From Bdellovibrio sp. CG22_combo_CG10-13_8_21_14_all_39_27 (GTDB lineage: Bacteria > Bdellovibrionota > Bacteriovoracia > Bacteriovoracales > Bacteriovoracaceae), in assembly GCA_002786715.1 (NCBI GenBank), contig PCTW01000061.1:177621-241620 (forward strand): a stretch of DNA of 64,000 nucleotides, read 5' to 3'. The notes beneath the pieces were generated by a model. It saw nothing but the letters and a program-made list of their open reading frames with translations. It was not told where the DNA came from and searched no databases. Within the stretch, counting starts at the first letter, position 1. Each line of letters starts with the position of its first letter. Of this stretch, positions 8,321-18,294 are shown one piece after another. The translations under genes and the position numbers were made by a program.

Positions 8321-11300
8321 TTATTTTAAAAGCGGTGCTCTGAGATTAGGCAACTTTTTTAAATCAGGTTTTAGATACATAAATTTCTTCGCCAATTTAT
8401 CCATTTCGATCAAGCCTCTTTCGAGCTGAGAATCAATTCCCTTTTTCCAATCTTGCGGAGTGATCTCAACATCTATATCTGGATCTGTCCCGTAATTTTC
8501 AACTTGATAACCAACATCTCTGAACCAAAATGAAAATTCTGGTTGCGAAGTCCAACTTCCGTCATTGAGCTCTTGTCTTGGCCAGATTCCAATGACTCCT
8601 CCCCATGTTCTTTTTCCAATAAGAGGGCCGAGTTCCATTAGTTTGAAATTGTGCGAGAATATATCACCATCAGAACCTGCTAGTTCATTAGTGAGACAAA
8701 CAATTGGTCCATGGAAAGCATCGCGAGGATATTTCTCAATTCCCATGTATCTAGTGATGTCGTATCCCTGAAGTTTTTGAGCTAGCGTTTTTAAAATTAA
8801 TTGAGAAACATTGCCTCCGCCATTATAGCGAACATCAACAATTAATCCCTCGCGATGAACTTCTTGAAGATAACCCTTCCAGAATTCAGAGAATCCCTTC
8901 ACTCCCATGTCTGGAATATGCAGATATCCGAATTTTCCTTTGGATTTTTTATGAACATATTCTCGATTGGCATTAACCCATTCACGGTAATGGATATTTC
9001 CTTGATGACCAATAAGCTTAACCGAGACGACCTCAGTTTGAGTTGATTTCTTTCTTTTTACTCTGAGTGTAACTCTTCTATTTACTTTACCTTCAAGTAA
9101 CTGCTGCAACTCTTTTAAGTTCTGTGGTTTGACGCCATCTATTTCTTGAATACTATCTCCTTCACTTAAAGCTGCTCCTGGTCCCAAAAGAGGAGAAGTG
9201 TGACCTTTTACCCATGAGTCACCGCGATTAATTGAAACGATCTCAAAAGATTTGCCTTTTGAATTATACTTTAGCTCCGCTCCTAGTTGGCCAACAGGGT
9301 GATGATGGGGACGACGATGGTAATCTCCGCCAGATTCATAACAATGACTAGTTCCAAGTTCTCCTTGCATTTCCCAAACAAGGTCTGAGAACTCAACCCT
9401 AGTGTTGACTTTATCGAGAAGTGGTAAGTATTTGTTGTAGACGTCAACCCAATCAATATTACTCATATTGGGTGTCCAGAAGTGCTCTCGCTGTAATACC
9501 CATGCTTCTTGATACATATGAAGCCATTCCAACTTTGGATTAATTTTGAGCAACATTCTTTCAGGGTCTATCCACCCATCGCGTTTGATATTTTCTTCAC
9601 CTTCATTAGGTTTTAATTCAACGCTAACGAGACGAAGATCCCCTGAAGCATCAGCAATTAAGAATCTTTTATCAGGTGAAAAGGCTAAAGAATGTATTTG
9701 CCGTAAAAAGTCTTCGCAGCGATTTTCCTTATAGCAAAAACTGCTGAGAGTCGATGGGGACCCATCGTCTCGCCAATCACCATTGGGGTCATATCCTTTA
9801 ACTTCATTTCTAATAAAAAAGAGTTTGTCGTTGACTGCTTCAAGCTGTGAGTAACCACCCATTGGTAAAGGGAGTGGATGAATACGTTGTTCAATATCTT
9901 TCCAAACAATATTGACAACAACTTTTGCTGGCTTCTTTGATTTTTTACCGACCTGTTCTTCTCCAGGAGGAAAATCCCAACGATCAAATTGCTTCCAAGG
10001 AAGAGGAGCTTTAGGATCAAGAAGAATGACATATGGGCGAGTTATAGAAGAAAATGACATTTCAAAATTGATTTCTCCGTAAGTTGGATGAAACTCTCTT
10101 GCTCCAATAAAGAATAAGTACTTTCCTGAGGGACAGAAAGAGGGTGAATAGTCACTTCCTACTGGCGGAATAACGAAACGACTTGTTTTCGTTTTCGTAT
10201 CATAAATTTTAATTCCCATCAAAAAGTGAGTAGGGTTGTCATTCCAACAAACATATCTCCCATCAGGCGACCAAGTTAACCCATTGATGAAATGGCATTC
10301 ATTCGTTGCAATTTTAACTTTCTTTTTTGTCGCTCGATCAAACAGCCAAACTTCATTTCGATTCGTAACGAGGGCAATTCTTTTATTGTCGGGACTCGGG
10401 GTCATAAAGTAAGCTTTTCCAAATTGAGACATCAATTTGCTTTGAGTTGTCTGTCCATTTGATTTAACTTGAAAAAGAACAACGTTCTCTTCGCCCTTAT
10501 TATCTATCTCGATACATACGACTTCACTGAACTTTGATTCAGGTGTTATGACTGCCGATTTATAAAAAAGATTTCTGTCTCCTAATCTAAGCGGAGCTCC
10601 ATTCCACGGAGGCATGATATAGAGTTGCCCACGAGAAGTGAGAGTCAGCTCCTTGGCCCTTGAGGCAAGAGAGAATGATTGTAAGTATTTTATCGGTTCT
10701 TCAAATCTTTCACTCGCTTGAATGAATGTCCCTGAAGTTTCGACTTGAATTTGTGATTCACCTTTAGATTTGAGATTATATTGAAAAAGACTTCCAGCAC
10801 ATTGGTAAACAATATTGCCCTCTGAGTAACTAAAATTTCTGATGTAGTATTTCTTTTGGTTTGTTAGTCTCTTGATATTTTTTCCTTGAAGATCACTCTT
10901 ATAAATATTCGCAACTCCTTCGAAGTCACTAATAAAGTAAAGGTTGTCATCAATAATTTCCGGATTACTTAGACCATGTCCTATCTTTTGGAAAATCCTT
11001 TTAAACTGTCCTTTTTTGGATTGATCAATCCAAAAGTGTCCGGCTGTTCCGCCTTGATATCTTTTCCATCGTGCGGGATCGCCGAGGTTTCTTCCAATGA
11101 GATGACCCTTTGGACTTGAAATATAATCGTGACACGGACCCCATGGTAATTTTTTAAATTCACCATTTTTAATATTAAGGTTGTAAAGATGGAGAGCTCC
11201 ACGAGCAAAATCATCGAGTGCAGATAAAACTAAAAGGTTGGTGTTATCAATCCATCTCACGACTTTGCTCACACCAAAGTAACTCACGCGCTCAGACATG

Positions 11301-11530
11301 CTGCCGCTTGAGCTCAGAATATAAACATCACTTTGTCCTGATTCATTTGAAGTGTAGGCAATTCTTTTGCCGTCAGGTGAAAATTTTGGAGATTTTGTGA
11401 CTCCTCTTTTGGTTGTAAGTCGTCTGGCAACGCCTCCGATTAAGGAGCACTGCCATAGATCGTCATCAGTAACAAAGACGACTTGTTCCCCATTAAGAGT
11501 GGGGCTTTGAAGGTAGGCTTTTTGTGACAT
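8321..11530 (-). CDS. Tricorn-like S41 protease
   Basis: The protein has 1069 residues from the ATG at 11530, which follows a GGAG site at five bases; an upstream in-frame TTG at 11617 has no such site. Order: N-terminal beta-propeller with WD40/TolB-like repeats (SPDGKRIAYTSNESG), second propeller, a helical segment, a PDZ domain at about 770-850, and the S41 catalytic core. Tricorn residues are present: H729 in LGTSHCYE and nucleophile S953 in ELAGSDGDIF. The length matches archaeal and bacterial tricorn proteases (~1070), which form large cytoplasmic assemblies that trim peptides. I see no signal peptide, in agreement with that. No tricorn-interacting aminopeptidase is adjacent. Confidence 0.93.
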   Translation of the reverse strand: MSQKAYLQSPTLNGEQVVFVTDDDLWQCSLIGGVARRLTTKRGVTKSPKFSPDGKRIAYTSNESGQSDVYILSSSGSMSERVSYFGVSKVVRWIDNTNLLVLSALDDFARGALHLYNLNIKNGEFKKLPWGPCHDYISSPKGHLIGRNLGDPARWKRYQGGTAGHFWIDQSKKGQFKRIFQKIGHGLSNPEIIDDNLYFISDFEGVANIYKSDLQGKNIKRLTNQKKYYIRNFSYSEGNIVYQCAGSLFQYNLKSKGESQIQVETSGTFIQASERFEEPIKYLQSFSLASRAKELTLTSRGQLYIMPPWNGAPLRLGDRNLFYKSAVITPESKFSEVVCIEIDNKGEENVVLFQVKSNGQTTQSKLMSQFGKAYFMTPSPDNKRIALVTNRNEVWLFDRATKKKVKIATNECHFINGLTWSPDGRYVCWNDNPTHFLMGIKIYDTKTKTSRFVIPPVGSDYSPSFCPSGKYLFFIGAREFHPTYGEINFEMSFSSITRPYVILLDPKAPLPWKQFDRWDFPPGEEQVGKKSKKPAKVVVNIVWKDIEQRIHPLPLPMGGYSQLEAVNDKLFFIRNEVKGYDPNGDWRDDGSPSTLSSFCYKENRCEDFLRQIHSLAFSPDKRFLIADASGDLRLVSVELKPNEGEENIKRDGWIDPERMLLKINPKLEWLHMYQEAWVLQREHFWTPNMSNIDWVDVYNKYLPLLDKVNTRVEFSDLVWEMQGELGTSHCYESGGDYHRRPHHHPVGQLGAELKYNSKGKSFEIVSINRGDSWVKGHTSPLLGPGAALSEGDSIQEIDGVKPQNLKELQQLLEGKVNRRVTLRVKRKKSTQTEVVSVKLIGHQGNIHYREWVNANREYVHKKSKGKFGYLHIPDMGVKGFSEFWKGYLQEVHREGLIVDVRYNGGGNVSQLILKTLAQKLQGYDITRYMGIEKYPRDAFHGPIVCLTNELAGSDGDIFSHNFKLMELGPLIGKRTWGGVIGIWPRQELNDGSWTSQPEFSFWFRDVGYQVENYGTDPDIDVEITPQDWKKGIDSQLERGLIEMDKLAKKFMYLKPDLKKLPNLRAPLLK

Positions 11531-11600
11531 ATGAGCTCCGTAGGATAAAATTGAGGTCTTCATATTGTGAGAAGGCTTGGTGATCTTTGCAAGACGAATA

Positions 11601-11629
11601 TTGACATTTTGACTCAATGCAAATAAATA
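11601..11629 (+). promoter_or_regulatory. Possible promoter giving a leaderless mRNA
   Basis: TTGACA at 11601-11606 is followed 17 bases later by TAAATA (11624-11629), a weak -10. The best start codon of the next gene is at 11635, only five bases beyond, and no ribosome-binding sequence precedes it. If the promoter is real, the transcript would begin at or next to the ATG. The -10 matches poorly, so this is tentative. Confidence 0.3.
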
Positions 11630-11634
11630 CTCTT

Positions 11635-12765
11635 ATGTATTACTTCGATCATGCCGCTGGCCAACCTCCAAATCCAGAGATCTGTGATTTTTACCGCAGT
11701 CAATTACTAGAGAATTTCGCCAATCCGAATGCTCCTTATAGAATGGCCCGTCAATTATCAAACCAATTAGAAATCATTCGCTCTGATATTAAAAAAATGA
11801 TTGAAGCTGATGAAGCAGATTCTTTGATTTTCACTTCTTCAGCTACTGAATCCAATAATCTTTTGATTAAAGGATTGTTTGAAAAGAATACGGCCTGCAT
11901 GGCCGTTTCGCTTGCTGAGCATCCAAGTTTAATTAAACCCCTTCTTGATTGGTCTCTGGAGAGTCGCAATTTAAAGCACAAAGCAAATTACCAACTGGAT
12001 GAATCTGATTTGAAGAATGCCCTAGATACTTGTGATTTAATTTGTCTTTCTCATATCAATAATCACACGGGTATCCTCCAAGAATTAAAAGTTGACGATG
12101 TTTTGAATAAAAAAGCCCATATACATTGGGATTTATCACAAAGTTTTGGGAAAAAGAGTTTCTCTGTTAAAGAAAGTGTGGCTGATTCGGCGACTCTCTC
12201 TGGTCACAAGTTTGGTGTACCCAAGGGAATTGGCGTTTTGTGGCTTCGCCATGGAATTACTTTGAATCCTCTTTTTCAAGGAGGAGATCAAGATACCTCG
12301 ATGAGATCTTCGACCATCAATTTTCCTCTTATTTCGACTTTTCATTTTGCAGCTATGAAAATTAATGAGCAGCTCGAAGATGATTGGTCTTTTTTTAAAA
12401 AAATTCAAAAAGAGATGATTCAAGAATTGCAGGCGATTCAACCTGAAATAAGAGTACCTTTTGAGAGTGAAACAAGCTCTCCTTACATTACAACTTTAAT
12501 CGTCCCAGGTCCAAGTAGCGATGTCCTTATGAGGCTTCTCGATGAACAAGGAGTCGTTGTCTCAACCCATTCAGCTTGTTCTTCTAGAATTAAAAAGGAG
12601 AATGGAGTTATGGCGCATTTAGGTTTTTCTAAAGAAGAGCAACAACAAATTATTCGCATTTCTTTTTCACGACAAACAACTCGTGAAGAGGTTTTCTTTC
12701 TCATTCAAAAATGGAAAGAAATTCAATCGACACTGAATCTTTTTAAAAAAGGTTATAAAAAATGA
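11635..12765 (+). CDS. Cysteine desulfurase, NifS/IscS type
   Basis: A class V aminotransferase-fold, PLP-dependent enzyme that takes sulfur from cysteine as a persulfide. The start at 11635 aligns MYYFDHAAG with the family's usual N-terminus; an in-frame ATG at 11617 is possible. Seen from 11635: PLP lysine K192 in LSGHKFG, PLP-contact residues in HINNHTG, and the persulfide cysteine C315 in STHSACSSR. At 376 residues it has normal length. Its last four bases overlap the thiI start (ATGA), so the two are translationally coupled. The partner implies its sulfur goes to tRNA 4-thiouridine rather than to general Fe-S cluster building. Confidence 0.92.
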   Translation: MYYFDHAAGQPPNPEICDFYRSQLLENFANPNAPYRMARQLSNQLEIIRSDIKKMIEADEADSLIFTSSATESNNLLIKGLFEKNTACMAVSLAEHPSLIKPLLDWSLESRNLKHKANYQLDESDLKNALDTCDLICLSHINNHTGILQELKVDDVLNKKAHIHWDLSQSFGKKSFSVKESVADSATLSGHKFGVPKGIGVLWLRHGITLNPLFQGGDQDTSMRSSTINFPLISTFHFAAMKINEQLEDDWSFFKKIQKEMIQELQAIQPEIRVPFESETSSPYITTLIVPGPSSDVLMRLLDEQGVVVSTHSACSSRIKKENGVMAHLGFSKEEQQQIIRISFSRQTTREEVFFLIQKWKEIQSTLNLFKKGYKK

Positions 12766-13955
12766 GTCATCATGTGCTTATTAGTGTTGATGAATTATGG
12801 CTCAAAGGTAGCAATCGCCCTACCTATTATCGCTATATTCATAATCATATCCAAGATGTTTTAAGGCTTTATCATTGTCAAAAAACTCAATGGACAAATC
12901 AAACACAAAGAATTTATTTAACTTCAGACTTTCCCTTTCATGATGAAACTCTATTAGCGCTCTCTCGAGTTCCAGGAGTTCATTCGGTGAGTAAAACTTT
13001 TTATGCTCTGAAGACGATTGAGGATATTGCAAAAGTCGCAGTTGAAAATTTACGAGATCTGAAAGAACCAACAAGCTTTAAAGTTGAAACCGCTCGAAAT
13101 GATAAATCCTTTCCAATGACAAGCATGGAACTCTCACGCGAAATTGGACATGAATTACTCGAAAGATCATCTCTGCTTAGGGTTGATGTCAAAAATCCTG
13201 AACTCGTCATTCACATTCGAATTCAGCCAGAAGGCGCCTATGTCTCTTGTGGTAAATTGAAAGGAGTTGGTGGACTTCCAATAGGCTCCAGTGGTCATGG
13301 AGTAACATTGTTGTCTGGGGGTTTTGATTCTCCCGTGGCCAGTTATCTTATGAGCCGTCGAGGGCTATCTCAAACTTTGGTTTTTTTTCACGCCTATCCA
13401 TTTGTTGGAGACGAAGTTAAAATAAAGATTATTCAACTCACAAAACAATTAGCACTCTATAATAAAAAATGTGAATTATTGATAGTTCCTTTTGGGGAAA
13501 TTCAAAAAGCAATCGCAGAGACATCTAAAGTTGACTATCGTACATTATTTTTTCGAAGAGCAATGGTCGACATTGCTAATCTTATTGCTGAAGAGAAAAA
13601 CGCCAAAGTTATTGTAACAGGGGACTCTCTTTCTCAAGTATCAAGCCAAACAATAGACAATATTGCATCAATTGATCACGCGTCAAAGAGATCTATATTT
13701 CGACCTCTCATCGGAATGAGCAAAAGAGAGATTATGAGTATTGCATCAGAGATTGGAACTCATGACATCTCAATTCAGCCACATGACGATGCCTGTGCAC
13801 TCTTTGCTCCTGAAAACCCTGTCTTAAGAGGAGACAGTCACTACTCAAAAATCTTTTTTGTTAATAATCAGTTTGATCAACTATACAGCTCAGCCATCAA
13901 AAATGCGGAGTGTTTTACTTTTAACGTCAAAGGCCAAGAGCTCGCATCAAAATAA
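12762..13955 (+). CDS. thiI: tRNA 4-thiouridine synthase ThiI
   Basis: A 397-residue enzyme that uses ATP and persulfide sulfur to convert uridine 8 of tRNA to 4-thiouridine, a near-UV sensor. Domains in order: an N-terminal ferredoxin-like and THUMP RNA-binding region (about 1-165), then the PP-loop adenylation domain with SGGFDSP at 185-191. C345 in HDDACALF occupies the place of the conserved catalytic cysteine of E. coli ThiI (C344). The C-terminal rhodanese domain of the E. coli enzyme is absent, as in many bacteria where a dedicated cysteine desulfurase next door passes sulfur directly. That enzyme is encoded immediately upstream with an ATGA overlap. Confidence 0.93.
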   Translation: MSHHVLISVDELWLKGSNRPTYYRYIHNHIQDVLRLYHCQKTQWTNQTQRIYLTSDFPFHDETLLALSRVPGVHSVSKTFYALKTIEDIAKVAVENLRDLKEPTSFKVETARNDKSFPMTSMELSREIGHELLERSSLLRVDVKNPELVIHIRIQPEGAYVSCGKLKGVGGLPIGSSGHGVTLLSGGFDSPVASYLMSRRGLSQTLVFFHAYPFVGDEVKIKIIQLTKQLALYNKKCELLIVPFGEIQKAIAETSKVDYRTLFFRRAMVDIANLIAEEKNAKVIVTGDSLSQVSSQTIDNIASIDHASKRSIFRPLIGMSKREIMSIASEIGTHDISIQPHDDACALFAPENPVLRGDSHYSKIFFVNNQFDQLYSSAIKNAECFTFNVKGQELASK

Positions 13956-14070
13956 ATTTGTCTGACAGAAATACTATAGGGAAAGGAATTTCTCTCTTTC
14001 TTCAATGGTTTAGGAGCTTTATCATAGTGAGATAATGACTGAGATCATTTCCCATTAGGAGAATTTATTC

Positions 14071-16275
14071 ATGAAGCAGCTTCACCACTTTTTAAGTTTG
14101 TTCGTACTCTTGATTTTACTTTCGAGTACAGGAGTTTCGGCCCAAACGGCGAGTAATAATATTGATAGAGAAAGGTTTATCAGTAATATCATTAAGAATA
14201 CTCTTGAAACATATCATTATCGAAGAATGAAAATTGATGATTCTGTTTCTCAAAAAGCTTTTGCTGAGTTTTTAAAGAAGATGGATTATGGAAAACAGTT
14301 CTTTCTGAAGTCAGATGTCGAAGAATTACAAAAATATCAATTTAAAATGGATGATGAAGTTCTCTCCGGAAAGCTTGGTCTCTTGAACCGTGCCATTGCA
14401 ATAATGAATGAACGTATAAAAGAAGCCAGCAAGTACAGTGAAGAATTATTTAAAAAAGAATTTAATTTTAAAGAAAATGAAACAATGGAATTGAACCCAG
14501 ATAAAAAGAATTGGGCCAAAGACACTGCAGAATTTAAGGATAATTGGAGAAAGACTTTTAAACAAGCTACGCTAAGTCGCTATCTTTCCCTAAGTGAAGG
14601 CTTTGGTGATGACGAAGATAGTAAGAAAGATGAAAAAAACAAAAAGAAGGCCAAGAAAGACGAAAAGAAAATGTCTGACAAGGAAATGCGTAAGCGTTCT
14701 CATAAGGCAATCGCTGAAAAGTACGATAAGTATTTCAAGCGAATCATGAAAGAGGATCGTTATGATTATTTAGAAAAGTATTTCAATGCCATAGCTTCAG
14801 TTTATGATCCACATACAACATATATGCCTCCGAAGAGAAAAGAAGATTTTGATATTGATATTTCTGGAAAGTTAGAAGGAATTGGAGCGGTTCTCCAAGA
14901 AGATGGTCCTTATATTAAGGTTGTAAAGATCGTTCCAGGCGGGGCTGCTTGGAGACAGCGTGATCTTGAAGTTGATGATATTATTCTCATGGTTACGGAG
15001 AAAAATGGTGAACCTGTTGATTTGGTTGATATGCGAGTTGACGATGCCGTTCGCTATATTCGAGGTAAGAAAGGTACAGAAGTTCGTTTGACCGTTAAAA
15101 AATCAGATGGAACTCGCAAAGTTATACCAATTGTCCGAGATGAAGTTCAAATTGATGCCTCATATGCAAAATCCTCTGTTCTTGAAATGAAAAATCAAAA
15201 CTTAAAAGTGGGCTATATCATGTTGCCAAAGTTCTACCGAGACTTTGATGCTGATGGAGGCGACACTCGTTCATGCACAGAAGATGTGAGACAAGAACTT
15301 ACGCGTCTTAAAAATCAAAAAGTAGATGGAGTTATTCTCGATTTAAGAAATAATGGTGGTGGCGCTCTTGAAGATGCACGTCAAATGTCTGGTCTCTTTA
15401 TAGAAGAAGGACCAATCGTGCAAATTAAAAATATGGTCGAGCAAATTGAAGTTTTGAAAGATACTGATAAAACAGTTTTCTATGATGGACCACTCATTGT
15501 TTTAACCAACAGATTTTCAGCTTCAGCATCAGAAATTTTAGCAGGAGCGATGAAAGATTACGGTAGAGCTTTGATTGTCGGAGGAGAATTTTCACATGGC
15601 AAAGGAACCGTCCAAGCTGTACTGCCTTTGAATGGTGGTCCCTTAAAGAGCTTCTTTGCAAAAGAAGAAATCGGTTCGATGAAGATCACTATTCAGAAAT
15701 TTTATCGAATCAACGGACTTTCTACTCAGTACAAGGGTGTAACTCCAGATATTATCTTGCCTGATCCTTATGCTTACACAAAGAGTAGAGAGCAAGATCT
15801 TGATTACTCACTCCCTTGGGATACCGTAGGAAAACTTGAATACAATACTTGGAAGAAATTTAGTTACGATGTTGATTTATTAAAAAAGAGAAGTGAGGCC
15901 AGAGTTGAAAAGGATACGCGTTTTTCTAAAATTCAAAAGAGCGTGGAATATTTAACAAAAAGAAGAGATGAAACCATCATTAGCTTGAATAAAGATACTT
16001 TAATTCAAGAAGAACAGAAGAATAAAAAACTTACTGAAGAACTTAAGAATGAGATCGAAACTAAGGATTTGATGGTAAGTCATTTTGAAGAATCTTTGAA
16101 GTCACATGAAAATATTCGTCCAGGTGATGAAGACAAGTGGAAGAAAGATTTTGATTTAAGAAAAGAGGAATGGGTTAAAGACTTAAGACGTGATCCAACG
16201 ATCGAAGAAGCTTTTAATATTATGAGTGATGTCATCAAGAAAATTAAAGGACAAACTCTAACCATGGCTCCGTAA
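14071..16275 (+). CDS. prc: Tail-specific (C-terminal processing) protease Prc
   Basis: A 734-residue periplasmic S41 protease that cleaves selected envelope proteins from their C-termini and, in E. coli, controls peptidoglycan hydrolases. An N-terminal signal peptide (to about residue 25) is followed by a helical region with a very Lys-rich insert near 190-210, a PDZ domain (about 265-350), and the S41 core. The Ser-Lys dyad is visible as S485 in NRFSASASEIL and K511 in HGKGTVQ. A C-terminal coiled, charged region follows. AGGAG precedes the ATG. Its stop overlaps the next start (TAATG). Size and order match E. coli Prc. Confidence 0.95.
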   Translation: MKQLHHFLSLFVLLILLSSTGVSAQTASNNIDRERFISNIIKNTLETYHYRRMKIDDSVSQKAFAEFLKKMDYGKQFFLKSDVEELQKYQFKMDDEVLSGKLGLLNRAIAIMNERIKEASKYSEELFKKEFNFKENETMELNPDKKNWAKDTAEFKDNWRKTFKQATLSRYLSLSEGFGDDEDSKKDEKNKKKAKKDEKKMSDKEMRKRSHKAIAEKYDKYFKRIMKEDRYDYLEKYFNAIASVYDPHTTYMPPKRKEDFDIDISGKLEGIGAVLQEDGPYIKVVKIVPGGAAWRQRDLEVDDIILMVTEKNGEPVDLVDMRVDDAVRYIRGKKGTEVRLTVKKSDGTRKVIPIVRDEVQIDASYAKSSVLEMKNQNLKVGYIMLPKFYRDFDADGGDTRSCTEDVRQELTRLKNQKVDGVILDLRNNGGGALEDARQMSGLFIEEGPIVQIKNMVEQIEVLKDTDKTVFYDGPLIVLTNRFSASASEILAGAMKDYGRALIVGGEFSHGKGTVQAVLPLNGGPLKSFFAKEEIGSMKITIQKFYRINGLSTQYKGVTPDIILPDPYAYTKSREQDLDYSLPWDTVGKLEYNTWKKFSYDVDLLKKRSEARVEKDTRFSKIQKSVEYLTKRRDETIISLNKDTLIQEEQKNKKLTEELKNEIETKDLMVSHFEESLKSHENIRPGDEDKWKKDFDLRKEEWVKDLRRDPTIEEAFNIMSDVIKKIKGQTLTMAP

Positions 16276-16499
16276 TGCTAGATACTAAAGAGATGGATGA
16301 AATATTGTCGATTTTAGAAGAGTACCCCGATCAAGAGTTGGCGGTACTTTTGCTCAGAGAGTTTAATGATAAAACGCGAGAGCTTGGACTTCTTTTAATG
16401 AATCATGATTCGAGTTTGAGTCATGGGGAATGGAAAACGAAGTGTGACCAAGCCCAAGAAGATGTTAATCAAGTCGTTAAAAGAATCAAAGCACTCTAG
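16275..16499 (+). CDS. Small acidic helical protein coupled to prc
   Basis: I do not recognise this 74-residue protein. It has no signal peptide or membrane segment and looks mainly helical (EMDEILSILEEYPDQELAVLL at its start). Its ATG shares one base with the prc stop codon (TAATG), so it depends on prc translation, and the RDD gene follows after eight bases. A cytoplasmic accessory role is possible, but nothing in the sequence names it. Confidence 0.7.
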   Translation: MLDTKEMDEILSILEEYPDQELAVLLLREFNDKTRELGLLLMNHDSSLSHGEWKTKCDQAQEDVNQVVKRIKAL

Positions 16500-16507
16500 G
16501 GGAAGCA

Positions 16508-17203
16508 ATGACAGAAAAGAAAAAAGGCGACTGGGATTTTAAAATTAATGATGAGCCAGAAGCGGCTCCTAGTAAAACCAAAAAGGCTGGAGTGACTGCA
16601 GCCGAGAGAGTTAAGAAAAGTTCTCCCGCGCCTGCCCCAAAGAAGAAAGAAGAAAAGGTGGCACTAGGACTTGCTAGTGATCAAGTTCCAAAGAGACAGA
16701 CAATGTCTCAAGTTGCACGAAGAATGGCCGCTTTAGAACAATATGCTGAAATCACACCGGCCTTTATGAAAGATAGAATCTTTGCAAATGTTGTCGACCT
16801 TGCGCTTTTTGCAGCCGTCATTGGGGGAATCTACTCTTTTAGAGGAATGATCTATCTCGAATATGTTAATGCTTTGGCGGAAAAGGGGATAAGTCAGCTC
16901 TACGACCCGACCCTTGTGCAAAATGTTCAAGTTACAATTCTAAGTGTCGTCATTCTATTTTTTGTTCATGTTATTCCCAGTATTATTTGGACCAAATCAT
17001 TGGGTAAAAAGATTTTTCAAATTCGTATAGGACATGCCGAAGTTGATCGCCATGTTCGCGGATTTCAAATTTTTTTAAGAGAGTGTCTGGCCAAACCTAT
17101 TTCAATTCTTTGTGTCGTAGGCTTCATCTTGCCATTTTTCAATGCCAATAGAAGATCTGTTCATGACTATGTCGCTGGGACTACATTATATATCGACGAT
17201 TAA
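16508..17203 (+). CDS. RDD family membrane protein
   Basis: The first ~95 residues are a charged, Lys/Ala/Pro-rich cytoplasmic tail. An RDD domain follows, with the Arg-Asp signature at the first helix (FMKDRIFANVVDLALF) and three hydrophobic helices at about 97-115, 140-165 and 195-215. The tail is unusually long for the family. RDD proteins are often proposed to be small transporters, but the substrate is unknown. GGGGAAGC precedes the start. It closes the prc operon and overlaps the stop of the convergent pilT gene by four bases. Confidence 0.8.
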   Translation: MTEKKKGDWDFKINDEPEAAPSKTKKAGVTAAERVKKSSPAPAPKKKEEKVALGLASDQVPKRQTMSQVARRMAALEQYAEITPAFMKDRIFANVVDLALFAAVIGGIYSFRGMIYLEYVNALAEKGISQLYDPTLVQNVQVTILSVVILFFVHVIPSIIWTKSLGKKIFQIRIGHAEVDRHVRGFQIFLRECLAKPISILCVVGFILPFFNANRRSVHDYVAGTTLYIDD

Positions 17204-18294
17204 TTATCTTCTAAACTAAGTTTCTGCAAAAAGTTCGCTTCAGAGGCCACTGATTCCATTGCAGTCTCTTTACTAATTCTTCCATGCTTATAGAGGTAAT
17301 AAATATGCTGATCAAAGGTTTGTGAACCGTTTCCAGAAGCTCCACTTCCTTCCTCGAGAATGTCCATAATTCGAGCTAGTGGTTCTTGCCCCATAATACA
17401 TTCTTTAATACCTGGAGTGGTAACCATTATTTCTTGGGCGATCACCACGCCTTTTGTATCTGATCGCTTTAACATCCTCTGGCTTACGATAGAGAACAAA
17501 TTGACAGCTAGTCTTTTTCTAACATCTTCTTGTTCTTCTGCTGGGAACATTGAAATAATTCTACCCAGAGTTGCCATCACATTTGTGGTGTGAACTGTTG
17601 AGAAAACGACGTGACCAGTTTCCGCTGCCTTGAGAGCAATTTGTACTGTTTCAGGATCCCTCATCTCTCCAATCAGAATGACATCTGGGTCTTGGCGAAG
17701 AGCAGATCGTAGGGCGATATTAAAATCTTTTGTATCTTTTCCAATCTCTCTTTGAGAAATTTTTGATTTTTTTGAGGTGTGAAGATACTCAACAGGATCT
17801 TCGATTGTGATGATATGACATTTTCTATGAGTATTAATATGATCAATCATCGCAGCAAGAGTCGTACTTTTTCCTGAGCCTGTTGCTCCTGTCACCAAAA
17901 TTAAGCCTCTTTTTTGTTCGGCTATATGGGCCAACGTTTTTGGAAATTTAAGTTCATCTAAAGTTGGAATCGTTTGATTAACAATTCTAAAAATAATTCC
18001 GGCTTTTTCACTATAACGAAAGAAGTTAAATCGAATTCGACAAAGATTAGGAATAGCAAATCCACCGTCATACTCTTGGAGCTCATCTAATTTGTCTGTA
18101 ATTTCAGGAATATTAATTGCCATCTTCGCGATATCTTCAATATCTGCTTTTTGCAGCGGTTTACTTTGTACTTCCATCAGTTCTCCGCGTATACGCAGAG
18201 AGGGTGGCTCATTTGTTCTGATGTGAATATCGGAAGCCTTGTGCTGAACTGCTAATTGAATAAGCGAAGTGAGATTTTCTTTACTGAAGCTCAT
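17200..18294 (-). CDS. pilT: Type IV pilus retraction ATPase PilT
   Basis: A 364-residue hexameric secretion-type ATPase that powers pilus retraction at the cytoplasmic face of the inner membrane. Visible: N-terminal PAS-like region with SDIHI, Walker A GATGSGKST at 136-144, Asp box IEDPVEY, Walker B-like ILIGEMRDPET and the His box TGHVVFSTVHT. The AIRNLIRE motif near the C-terminus of classical PilT is not obvious, so this could be a PilT paralogue (PilU-like). Its ATG overlaps the stop of the papain-like protease gene (ATGA), an unusual partner. No other pilus gene is nearby. Confidence 0.88.
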   Translation of the reverse strand: MSFSKENLTSLIQLAVQHKASDIHIRTNEPPSLRIRGELMEVQSKPLQKADIEDIAKMAINIPEITDKLDELQEYDGGFAIPNLCRIRFNFFRYSEKAGIIFRIVNQTIPTLDELKFPKTLAHIAEQKRGLILVTGATGSGKSTTLAAMIDHINTHRKCHIITIEDPVEYLHTSKKSKISQREIGKDTKDFNIALRSALRQDPDVILIGEMRDPETVQIALKAAETGHVVFSTVHTTNVMATLGRIISMFPAEEQEDVRKRLAVNLFSIVSQRMLKRSDTKGVVIAQEIMVTTPGIKECIMGQEPLARIMDILEEGSGASGNGSQTFDQHIYYLYKHGRISKETAMESVASEANFLQKLSLEDN

